Positions 7,144 through 12,930 of a stretch of 12,930 nt of DNA are shown piece by piece. Origin of the DNA: JBASNZ01 sp049657775 (GTDB lineage: Bacteria > Actinomycetota > Coriobacteriia > Anaerosomatales > Anaerosomataceae); assembly GCA_049657775.1 (NCBI GenBank), contig JBASNZ010000096.1, positions 1 to 12,930 of the forward strand, in the 5' to 3' direction. The position numbers and the translations under genes were made by a program. How positions within the stretch are numbered: the first letter of the stretch is position 1; each line of letters opens with the position of its first letter. Below the pieces are notes generated by a model that worked only from the letters and a program-made list of their open reading frames with translations, ran no database searches and had not been told where the DNA came from.

Positions 7144-7934
7144 AGCACTCCCGCCTCGGCGAGCCCCAGTATGAGTCCCACGACCAGCAGCATCACGGCG
7201 AACAGGATGCGGACTGTCTTCTCGCGGGCGGCGACCGTGAGCCTGGCTCCCAACAGCGCCCCAGGGACGACGCCAAGAGCCAGCGTCGCCGCCAGCGCCA
7301 GGTCGATGTTGCCGAGCAGGTAATGTGTGATGCTGCCGGGCACCGCGAGGACGGCGACCACGATAAGGCTGGTGCCGATCGCGCGTTTGATGTCGAAGCC
7401 GAACCAGCGCACGAGAGCCGGGACCACGATGAACCCCCCGCCGAGGCCCAGAAAGCCCGAGTACAGACCCGTGATCGCGCCAAGGAGTGCCAGACCGGCG
7501 AACGGATGATGCGTGCGCTCGCCCGAAACCGCCGGCAGCACGCCAACCTCCTCCTCGGGACGCCCTCGCAGCGCGAGGAGCCCCATATCGACTGCGGTGT
7601 AGCCGATCACCAGAGCCGTCACGATGAGCACCACTCGGCCACCCACGAGTGTCGTGCCGAGGGCGCCGATCACGGACGCGACGGAACCTGTCACCCCGAT
7701 CGTAAGACCGGCCCTCACGTCGTTCAGCCCGCGCCGGGAGTATGCGAGCGCACCCGACACGGCGGTTGGCAGGATGACAGGCAGCGGCGTTCCGACCGCC
7801 ACGAGCGCGGGCGCCTGGAGTAGAAGCCGGAGAGCGGGCGTGGTTACCACGCCACCGCCTATCCCGAAGAGACCCGAGAGCACCCCGGAGACGAAGCCGA
7901 TAGCGAGCGTGAGCGCAAGCTCGCCCACGATCAT
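7140..7934 (-). CDS. TauE/SafE (TSUP) family membrane permease
   Basis: 264-residue integral membrane protein with about eight hydrophobic segments. The TSUP internal duplication is plain: LSGLFGIGGGVVTTPAL (19-35) and YSGFLGLGGGFIVVPALV (158-175) are the two diagnostic glycine-rich half-repeats, separated by a hydrophilic loop (about 123-145). Relatives export or import small anions such as sulfite, sulfoacetate, taurine-derived compounds or other organic acids; the substrate here cannot be read from sequence. The ATG shares one base with the glycosyltransferase stop (TGATG), and only a weak GGTGG lies upstream, suggesting coupled translation. It overlaps the acetyltransferase gene by four bases downstream. 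Confidence 0.9.
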   Translation of the reverse strand: MIVGELALTLAIGFVSGVLSGLFGIGGGVVTTPALRLLLQAPALVAVGTPLPVILPTAVSGALAYSRRGLNDVRAGLTIGVTGSVASVIGALGTTLVGGRVVLIVTALVIGYTAVDMGLLALRGRPEEEVGVLPAVSGERTHHPFAGLALLGAITGLYSGFLGLGGGFIVVPALVRWFGFDIKRAIGTSLIVVAVLAVPGSITHYLLGNIDLALAATLALGVVPGALLGARLTVAAREKTVRILFAVMLLVVGLILGLAEAGVL

Positions 7935-9175
7935 CAGTCCGTCCGCACCACCGGGAACCGGCCGGTGATCGCGCTGCGATCGACACGACGCTCACCCGTG
8001 AAGAGCGACTTGAGCGCGACGTCCTCCCATATCCGGTCCATCACGAGCGGCCAGCGACGCTGAAAGGCGAAGTAGCGCTCGCAGTTGTCCCGGGCGAACG
8101 CGGAGGCCTCTCCGAGTGCGGTGCGCGCGATATGCAGATACGCCCTTGGCTCCCTGCCGGAAAGCGCACGCAGCACGGCAGTGGCCCGTGCGCGCCAGTG
8201 GATCGATGCGTCCACGAAGTGCCCCGGATAGGGCATGAGCGACTCGGGCGTGACCTGCCGGAGATCGACCTGCGATTTGGAGAACTCCAGCTTCCGGTGC
8301 TCGTAGATGAAGCGGTAGACGTCCTGCTTGAACGCGACGGCCTCACTGGTGGTCTCCGGCGGTGTGTGTACCACAGACCACTCACCATCAAGGAATACGT
8401 CACCGCCGTGCATCCGGGCGTTGATCACATAGTCCATATCTTCGCCGCGCACGACCCAGGGGTCGAACGAGACGTTACAGAACATGTCCTTGTGCAGCGC
8501 AAGACAGCCGCCCATGGCGATCGAGCTTGCACGGATCCGCGGTGGAGCGGCGACCGCGCCAAGCGCCTCGTTGTACGCCATGTCCTGTCGCCAGAACATG
8601 TCGCTCCACGGTGCATCCACGGCCACCTGGTGCCGGCCTTGAGTGTCCACGTAGTAGCCGGACTTGGCCAAGATGACCTTGCCACCCTGCGTCTTCTCGC
8701 CGATCGCTTCTATCGCGGTACGCAAGAATCGGGGATCGGTGACCACCTGATCATCGTCGAGGAACACGACGCACTCACACCCGAGGATTCCGGCGACGAT
8801 AAGACCCACGTTGCGAACGGCGCCGTAGCCATCGAGACTCACGCCCGCCGAGACGTCGGCAAACTCCAGCTGCTCGAGCCTGCGATGGAGCGAACCCATC
8901 TCGGCCGGTCCGACAACGAGGGAGTCCATGCCGGGGAAATCGTCAAGGATCTCCCGGACGCGGTCCTCCGCGTCGTGCTCGATCGAGGCGTCAGTGGCTG
9001 CCACGATGAGGATGACCTTGCCCAGCCCATCGACGGACTCAAGGGAGCGCAGGCAGGCCGGGAGAGTCCCGTCCTGGTCGATGGGAGTGGGATGATCGTA
9101 ACGGTGCGGGCCACGGTCGGACCCTCGTGTACGACGTCGGGTCCAGAACGTCGGGATGATCACGCATGGTTCCAC
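7934..9175 (-). CDS. Family 2 glycosyltransferase
   Basis: 413-residue GT-A fold enzyme, first gene of the six-gene block. CVIIPTF (4-10) is the nucleotide-sugar entry strand. Between it and LPACLRSLESV lies a loop of about 27 residues with YDHPTP, longer than in typical GT2 enzymes. The DXD-type metal site is FLDDDQVV (D140-D142), and a GED motif sits at 244-246 (VVRGEDMDYVINAR), equivalent to the ED base region. The tail (about 275-413) is rich in aromatic and charged residues without membrane helices, so the protein is probably cytoplasmic or peripheral. Donor and acceptor are unknown. The GTG start at 9175 is chosen because CVIIPTF must be N-terminal; AGAGG lies 9 nt upstream. No other cell-envelope gene is in the window. 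Confidence 0.87.
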   Translation of the reverse strand: MEPCVIIPTFWTRRRTRGSDRGPHRYDHPTPIDQDGTLPACLRSLESVDGLGKVILIVAATDASIEHDAEDRVREILDDFPGMDSLVVGPAEMGSLHRRLEQLEFADVSAGVSLDGYGAVRNVGLIVAGILGCECVVFLDDDQVVTDPRFLRTAIEAIGEKTQGGKVILAKSGYYVDTQGRHQVAVDAPWSDMFWRQDMAYNEALGAVAAPPRIRASSIAMGGCLALHKDMFCNVSFDPWVVRGEDMDYVINARMHGGDVFLDGEWSVVHTPPETTSEAVAFKQDVYRFIYEHRKLEFSKSQVDLRQVTPESLMPYPGHFVDASIHWRARATAVLRALSGREPRAYLHIARTALGEASAFARDNCERYFAFQRRWPLVMDRIWEDVALKSLFTGERRVDRSAITGRFPVVRTD

Positions 9176-9197
9176 GCTTGACTGCCTCTTTCGTGTT

Positions 9198-9250
9198 CCG
9201 CGCGGTAGCGCGGCCAGACGATACGGCTAACTTTACAATGATAACGCTAC
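9198..9250 (-). promoter_or_regulatory. Possible promoter and leader hairpin for the glycosyltransferase-to-phosphodiesterase operon
   Basis: The gap 9176-9269 holds the only clearly AT-richer island of the block (about 9221-9249). On the minus strand TATCAT (9238-9243) matches a -10 box in five of six positions, but the expected -35 position falls in the GC-rich hairpin. An alternative is TTATCA/TATCGT with 15-bp spacing. Downstream, CCGCGC (9198-9203) and GCGCGG (9208-9213) make a perfect 6-bp stem with a 4-nt loop in the leader, about 20 bases before the ribosome site. The promoter call is tentative; the hairpin is plain. Confidence 0.35.
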
Positions 9251-9270
9251 GGGGCCCTCCGCGGGGCCCT
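9251..9270 (-). terminator. GGGCCC hairpin at the end of the amrS block
   Basis: Two GGGCCC blocks (9252-9257 and 9264-9269) can pair as a 6-bp all-GC stem with a 6-nt loop, directly after the stop of the small ORF at 9270-9272. The same bases form a direct repeat AGGGCCCC with a 12-bp period. On the minus strand it is followed by CGTAGCGTTATC, only weakly T-rich, so it is an imperfect intrinsic terminator. Its position between two transcription blocks supports the role. Confidence 0.45.
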
Positions 9271-9557
9271 CACGCATGGCTGCGCGACTGTTCGTCCTCA
9301 TCCGCTGCGCCCTGGACCGTCTCCGGACGCACCAAGCAGCGCTCGATCGCGTCCTCTCCCCTGCCGCGGCCGTTCTCTCCGGGCACCATCGCCAGGTGCG
9401 TGTTGGGCATCAGGTCGGGGATGACCATCGTCTCGCCCTCCGCCGCGGCTATCTCGATCGTCTTGGCCTCCACGCGCTCCGAGCGCCGTAGCCCCTTCTC
9501 GCTTGCCGAGACGCCCGGCGACGGAATCGACGGGCGGAGTTCGTACGGCACCGTCAC
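9270..9557 (-). CDS. Small unrecognised ORF downstream of amrS (about 95 aa)
   Basis: I do not recognise this protein. Codon use is consistent with coding (most third positions G or C, no stop), and the frame differs from that of amrS. Visible features are TVPYELRPSIPSPGVSASEKG near the start, a strongly charged middle, EGETMVIPDLMPNTHLAMVPG (a hydrophobic, proline-rich core) and an acidic/Ser-rich tail. No membrane helix, signal peptide or cysteine cluster is seen. The start is unresolved: GTG 9557 is the first start codon after the amrS stop but lacks a good ribosome site; GTG 9551 and GTG 9614 (inside amrS) are alternatives. An ATGA overlapping the amrS stop (ATG 9589) opens another frame that ends after 11 codons, so a one-base frameshift could have broken a coupled start. 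It could be a remnant. Confidence 0.5.
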   Translation of the reverse strand: MTVPYELRPSIPSPGVSASEKGLRRSERVEAKTIEIAAAEGETMVIPDLMPNTHLAMVPGENGRGRGEDAIERCLVRPETVQGAADEDEQSRSHA

Positions 9558-9585
9558 GAGATCGGCGGAGAACTCGTCGTTTCGC

Positions 9586-10593
9586 TCATTCGATGATTCC
9601 GAGGGACCGCCCACACGCCGCGCAGGCGTCGCCCGAGGTCGCCCTGGACGTGATGCGATACCGGTCGCGCGCAATCGCGGTCGCACCGCATGACGGACAG
9701 ATCGTGTCCTCCGCTCCGGGTTCGTCCACATTACCCAGAAAGACATAGTGCAACCCCTGCTCGCGGCCTATGTCGTGGGCCTTGCGCAACGTCGCCAGCG
9801 GCGTAGGGGGCAGATGGGCCAGCTCCAGGTACGGGAGGAACCGCGTGACGTGCCAGGGCGTGTCGGGGCCCAGTTCGTCCTTGATCCATGTGGCGATGCC
9901 CAGGAGCGTCTGCTCGTCATCGTTGATGGTCGGGATCACGTTCGTGACGACCTCCACGTGCATGCCCAACGTGGTCTTCGCCCGAACCGCCATATCCAGC
10001 ACCGGTTGGACCGACGGAACCTTGCACAACGAGCGGTAGACCCTGTCGTCGAACGCCTTGACGTCAACGCGCCACACGTCGATGAGACCCGCAAGTGTGT
10101 CGATGCCTGCCTGTGTGATGTAGCCGTTCGTGACCATGACCGTGTAGAGACCCGCCTCGTGGCACTGCCGGGCGACATCGGTTACGTATTCGATCCAGAT
10201 CACCGGCTCGTTGTACGTGAACGCGACACCCTCGCATCCGTACGATTCCGCAAGCCGAATCACGTCTGCGGGAGGCATTTCCTCTGTGATGCCGTCCGAC
10301 GGCGCCGCCCTGCTGATCTGCCAGTTCTGACAATGGGAGCACTTCATCGTGCAGCCGACGCTGCCGAGCGAAAGCACCTTGGTTCCGGGGCGGAAGTGGA
10401 AGACCGGCTTCTTCTCGATAGGGTCGACGGCGACCGAGGCGACCATGCCGTATGTAAGCGCCACAAGCGTTCCGTCGCGGTTCTGACGCACGCCGCAGAC
10501 CCCGTGGCCGTTCGGGGCTATGCGACAGTCATGCGGGCACAGCAGGCAGTGCACCCGCTCGCCGATCGACTCCCAAAGGATCGCCTCGTGCAT
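9586..10593 (-). CDS. amrS: AmmeMemoRadiSam system radical SAM enzyme (AmrS)
   Basis: 335-residue cytoplasmic radical SAM protein. An N-terminal cysteine module (C16, C19, C23, C33 in CLLCPHDC and GVCGVR) resembles the activase-like segment of this family. The [4Fe-4S]/SAM motif is C81-x3-C85-x2-C88 in GCTMKCSHCQNW, followed by FTYNEPVIW (125-133), VMVTNGYIT and DVWRVDVKAF, which fit AmrS closely. The C-terminus has two CxxC pairs (C299/C302 and C324/C327), a likely zinc or iron-sulfur ribbon. The family normally occurs with AMMECR1-like and MEMO-like partners; neither is seen in the window and the reaction is not known. The start has GGAGG 4-5 nt upstream, 9 bp... after a short gap behind the hydrogenase-like gene, so the two are co-transcribed. 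Confidence 0.92.
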   Translation of the reverse strand: MHEAILWESIGERVHCLLCPHDCRIAPNGHGVCGVRQNRDGTLVALTYGMVASVAVDPIEKKPVFHFRPGTKVLSLGSVGCTMKCSHCQNWQISRAAPSDGITEEMPPADVIRLAESYGCEGVAFTYNEPVIWIEYVTDVARQCHEAGLYTVMVTNGYITQAGIDTLAGLIDVWRVDVKAFDDRVYRSLCKVPSVQPVLDMAVRAKTTLGMHVEVVTNVIPTINDDEQTLLGIATWIKDELGPDTPWHVTRFLPYLELAHLPPTPLATLRKAHDIGREQGLHYVFLGNVDEPGAEDTICPSCGATAIARDRYRITSRATSGDACAACGRSLGIIE

Positions 10594-10602
10594 CCGCCCT
10601 CC

Positions 10603-12381
10603 CTAGCCGGGGGCGAGATGCACCTGATCACTCCCGGCTACCGCAGCCTCTCGCAACACGGCGTCAGCGGCCTCGATGAGCGCGATCGGATCCGCTACCG
10701 CATCGCTCGCGGTGGCCACCCCGACCGAGATCGTGATGGCGATGTCTTCTGTATACCCGTCGACAGGCCCGAAGCTCGCTTCGCGCACCGCCGAGCGCAG
10801 CTTCTCGGCCACCGCGAACGCGGCGGTCTTGGGCACGCCCGGGAGCAGAACGGCGAACTGGTCGCCGTGGAACCGCGCTGCCAGATCGGTCGATCGCAGG
10901 TTCTTGGAGAAGATCTGGCCGATGCCCGCAAGTACCCTGTCGCCGCCGGCCTCGCCGATCACGTCGTTGACCGTGCCGAAGCCGTCTATGTCGAGCAGTA
11001 GCAGCGATAGCGGTGACTTGTACCTGGCATGCCGCTCCATCTCAAGCTGGAGGCGGTCAGTGAAGCCGCGCCTGTTCCACAGCCCGGTCGTCTCGTCGAG
11101 CGTCACCATGGCCTCGGCCGCCTGCTCGGCGTGCTCCAGCCGACGGCGCTGCAATGGGAAACACATCACCCACGACGAGTCGCCCCGGAAGATCGCCTGC
11201 GCCTGCTCCACGCACGTCGGATAGCCGCACGCGCCGCAATCGATCGCGTCCGCCCGGCTCGCGAACCCACCTTCGGCAAGCACGGAGTCCACCTGTGCGT
11301 CCGTGGGACGGGGGACCCTGACGGGCTCGGGCGCGAACGACCGCACGAGATCGACCGAGGGAAGGACCCCCAGAAGAGATCGCGTGCTCACGCTGGTCGT
11401 CCCCGGCATCTCGCGAGCCGCCGATTCGACGTTGCGCTTGGCGAAGAGCGACAGTCCGGGATTGACTGCTGGCCCGTCGATGCACCCCTCGCACATGAGC
11501 ATGTCGACGATCGTAGGCGCTGTCTCACCCGACACCATCGCCTTCATCAATCGATCTATCGACTCGATGCCGCGAACGGCGCAGACGCTCTGATCCGTCA
11601 TGTCCCGGGACGTCAGCGTGTGCCTTGGGAAACCGTCGGTCAGGGAGATCTCTTTGAGAACGCCCGGACGGCGCGTGCCCTGCTCGGTCGCTCGCCCGCA
11701 GACCGGTCGAAGCTCCGACTCCACGATGAGGTCCTTGAGCTCGAGGAAGTCGATGACGGCGTCCACCGCGCCCTCGAACTGCGGATCGTACATCTCGTCC
11801 TTACGCGCGTAACACGGGCTGACGTACACGATGGCGACATCGTCCTGGTAGAGCTCGCGGATGAGTCTGGCCTGCGCTATGTATGGCGGGACCACGGGGG
11901 CGAGCGCCGGCGTGAGTGCCGGGTAGAACTTGCGGATGAAGTCAACCGCGACCGGACACGTCGAGCGCAGCACGAAGAGCGCATCCTCGCGTGCGTGCAG
12001 GCGCTCGTACTCCTGAGCCACGATCTCCTCTCCAAGGAGTGTCGTCTCAATCGAATGAAAGCCCAGAGCCGCGAGCGCACGCTCGACCTGAGGGACAGTA
12101 AGCGGGTGGAGCGCCGCGATGAACTCGGTGGCGAGGAGCGCCACTACGGGCCTCCTGCTCCTGAGCAGATCCATGGCCGCGGGCTTCTCGTCCCGGACCA
12201 GGTGGCTGTGAGCGCCGCACTCATTCACGCACAGACCGCACGCGATGCACTTCTCCTGGATCACCTCGGAGCGCCCGTTCGAGACCCTGATCGCCCGCAC
12301 GGGGCACACCCGGACGCATCCCCAGCACTCGCGGCATACGTCCTTGCGATGATGGATCAGCGGCTCGCGCAGCTGCTGCAT
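10603..12381 (-). CDS. Ferredoxin / [FeFe]-hydrogenase-like / Fe-S / degenerate GGDEF fusion protein (putative sensor)
   Basis: 592-residue cytoplasmic protein with four modules. (1) Residues 14-58: two 4Fe-4S motifs, C16/C19/C22/C26 and C45/C48/C51/C55. (2) About 75-345: [FeFe]-hydrogenase large-subunit C-terminal domain. The H-cluster loops read RSTCP (C142), SPCYARKDE (C190) and MCEGCIDGP (C297, C300), so four candidate ligands remain. The proton-transfer cysteine of catalytic enzymes is Thr141, the L2 Met is Ser188, and L3 has CxxC instead of CxxxC. (3) About 380-408: a PF04060-like module, C382/C385/C390/C407 (CGACGYPTC). (4) About 425-590: GGDEF domain with signature HGDQF (505-509) but intact inhibitory-site RSTD (496-499). 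This suggests a non-catalytic H2/redox sensor with a cyclic-di-GMP-related output. ATG 12381 has AAGGA 6 nt upstream; GTG 12417 is an alternative. The frame further upstream overlaps queT and is a shadow. Confidence 0.88.
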   Translation of the reverse strand: MQQLREPLIHHRKDVCRECWGCVRVCPVRAIRVSNGRSEVIQEKCIACGLCVNECGAHSHLVRDEKPAAMDLLRSRRPVVALLATEFIAALHPLTVPQVERALAALGFHSIETTLLGEEIVAQEYERLHAREDALFVLRSTCPVAVDFIRKFYPALTPALAPVVPPYIAQARLIRELYQDDVAIVYVSPCYARKDEMYDPQFEGAVDAVIDFLELKDLIVESELRPVCGRATEQGTRRPGVLKEISLTDGFPRHTLTSRDMTDQSVCAVRGIESIDRLMKAMVSGETAPTIVDMLMCEGCIDGPAVNPGLSLFAKRNVESAAREMPGTTSVSTRSLLGVLPSVDLVRSFAPEPVRVPRPTDAQVDSVLAEGGFASRADAIDCGACGYPTCVEQAQAIFRGDSSWVMCFPLQRRRLEHAEQAAEAMVTLDETTGLWNRRGFTDRLQLEMERHARYKSPLSLLLLDIDGFGTVNDVIGEAGGDRVLAGIGQIFSKNLRSTDLAARFHGDQFAVLLPGVPKTAAFAVAEKLRSAVREASFGPVDGYTEDIAITISVGVATASDAVADPIALIEAADAVLREAAVAGSDQVHLAPG

Positions 12382-12425
12382 CGCTGGTCCTTGTGGCCAC
12401 TGCTGTGGACGATCCACGTTCCCCC

Positions 12426-12930
12426 CTACTGTTCCGTGTCGCCGAACATACGCCCAAGACCCACTCTGCGCAACAGCAGGAGAAGCGGCAGGCCGAGCGC
12501 ATACATCACGACCGCCTGACCGACACCGATGGTCACCATCCCGTAGGCGTACATCAGGGGCCAGGAAGAGGCGATATCGATCCCAAAGGGCGTGACGTCG
12601 TAGAAGCCGACTGCGCCGAGAACGATGGGCAGATAGGCAGGCACGATCAGCGCGTTCGCGACGACGGGACCCAAGAGCGCGAGGCCGGGCTTTGCGCGAA
12701 GGCGGTACGTCCATGCCGCGCCCAGAAGCGTCGCGAGTGAGCCGAACACCACGTCGAGCAGAGCGAAGGGACCGAACTGGACCAGCATCGCGGCGTTTGC
12801 GATCGCACAACCCAGCGCAAGCCCGGGAATCGCGGCGGGCGTGAAGACGGCGGTGACCGTCACCGCCTCGGACAGCCGCAGCTGAATGGGGCCGTAGCCA
12901 AGCGGGTTCTGTATCACGATGAACGTGAGT
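12426..12930 (-). CDS. queT: QueT-family transporter (queuosine-precursor ECF S component), N-terminus beyond window
   Basis: Partial gene running off the right edge. The visible part is about 167 residues counting four open codons before GTG 12917. The opening NPLGYGPIQLRLSEA matches the conserved QueT motif that normally follows the first helix, so the true start is upstream and GTG 12917 is unlikely to be used. Four hydrophobic regions follow (about 20-43, 51-74, 77-105 and 118-150 from that GTG), then a short basic tail. QueT proteins are membrane S components that capture precursors of the tRNA base queuosine and work with a shared ECF energising module, which is not in this window. Any preQ1 riboswitch would lie outside. 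The stop at 12426-12428 is 44 bp before the fusion-protein ATG, so the two are probably co-transcribed. Confidence 0.82.
   Translation of the reverse strand, partial: LTFIVIQNPLGYGPIQLRLSEAVTVTAVFTPAAIPGLALGCAIANAAMLVQFGPFALLDVVFGSLATLLGAAWTYRLRAKPGLALLGPVVANALIVPAYLPIVLGAVGFYDVTPFGIDIASSWPLMYAYGMVTIGVGQAVVMYALGLPLLLLLRRVGLGRMFGDTEQ

Noticed and set aside
7144..7995. Upstream extension of the acetyltransferase frame through the permease gene
   Set aside because: The extension is Arg/Gly/Ala-rich and lies out of frame with a clear TSUP permease; the GTG at 7143 with GTGA overlap is the sensible start.
8132..9181. 349-codon open frame on the + strand
   Set aside because: Antisense to the glycosyltransferase, which has DDD and GED motifs; no domain seen in the + frame.
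9748..11001. 417-codon open frame on the + strand
   Set aside because: Antisense to amrS and the GGDEF region; no recognisable motif and shadow-like amino-acid composition.
11029..12519. 496-codon open frame on the + strand
   Set aside because: It runs antisense to the Fe-S/hydrogenase-like gene, whose conserved motifs prove the minus-strand frame. Composition is Arg/His/Asp-rich, typical of a high-GC shadow.
12418..12810. Upstream extension of the hydrogenase-like frame
   Set aside because: It overlaps queT in another frame and is Arg/Ser-rich low-complexity sequence; starts at 12381 or 12417 have ribosome sites.
12426..12930. preQ1 riboswitch for queT
   Set aside because: The region before queT lies beyond the window edge, so nothing can be said from this sequence.
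1..12930. CRISPR array, transposon, integron or phage remnants
   Set aside because: No regularly spaced repeats, no transposase or integrase motifs and no tRNA-flanked insertion were seen.

Overview
This is a gene-dense, high-GC window with strong G/C preference at third codon positions. The gene set points to an anaerobic or facultatively anaerobic actinobacterium, possibly an environmental member of the Coriobacteriia. The clues are a transaldolase/phosphoglucose-isomerase type Pgi, an ActP/DUF485/UspA cassette, an AmmeMemoRadiSam radical SAM enzyme, an [FeFe]-hydrogenase-like sensor and a QueT transporter. The taxonomic call is inference from gene content only. I see no insertion sequence, CRISPR array, tRNA or rRNA, and no block of deviant composition.

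Layout: Only the first gene is on the + strand; it is the C-terminal end of a glucose-6-phosphate isomerase (1-771). It converges on a long run of minus-strand genes. Read in their own direction (right to left) these form three transcription blocks. Block A (12930 to 9270) holds queT (cut by the window edge), a ferredoxin/[FeFe]-hydrogenase-like/GGDEF fusion protein, the radical SAM enzyme AmrS and a small unrecognised ORF, and ends at a GGGCCC hairpin. Block B (9175 to 3836) is a tightly packed six-gene operon with overlaps or tiny gaps: a GT2 glycosyltransferase, a TauE/SafE (TSUP) permease, a GNAT acetyltransferase, a LytS-type histidine kinase, a LytTR response regulator and an MJ0936/YfcE-type metallophosphodiesterase. 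Block C (3602 to 868) holds a universal stress protein, a DUF485 membrane protein and an ActP-type sodium:acetate symporter. It ends at a hairpin shared with the converging pgi gene.

How the genes may work together: The LytS/LytTR pair lies directly upstream of the usp-DUF485-actP cassette. The 233-bp gap before usp contains ACCGCTCG/ACCGTTCA repeats resembling LytTR operator half-sites. I infer that the pair senses a carbon-status signal and controls acetate (or similar monocarboxylate) uptake, analogous to BtsS/BtsR and other LytS/LytTR systems that control carboxylate transporters.

The most unusual protein is the 592-residue fusion at 10603-12381. It has two ferredoxin-type 4Fe-4S motifs, an [FeFe]-hydrogenase H-cluster-type domain that keeps four candidate cluster cysteines but has lost the proton-transfer cysteine, a further four-cysteine Fe-S module, and a degenerate GGDEF domain (HGDQF) that keeps the RxxD c-di-GMP inhibitory-site signature. 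This looks like a redox/H2 sensor joined in one chain to a cyclic-di-GMP output or receptor domain.
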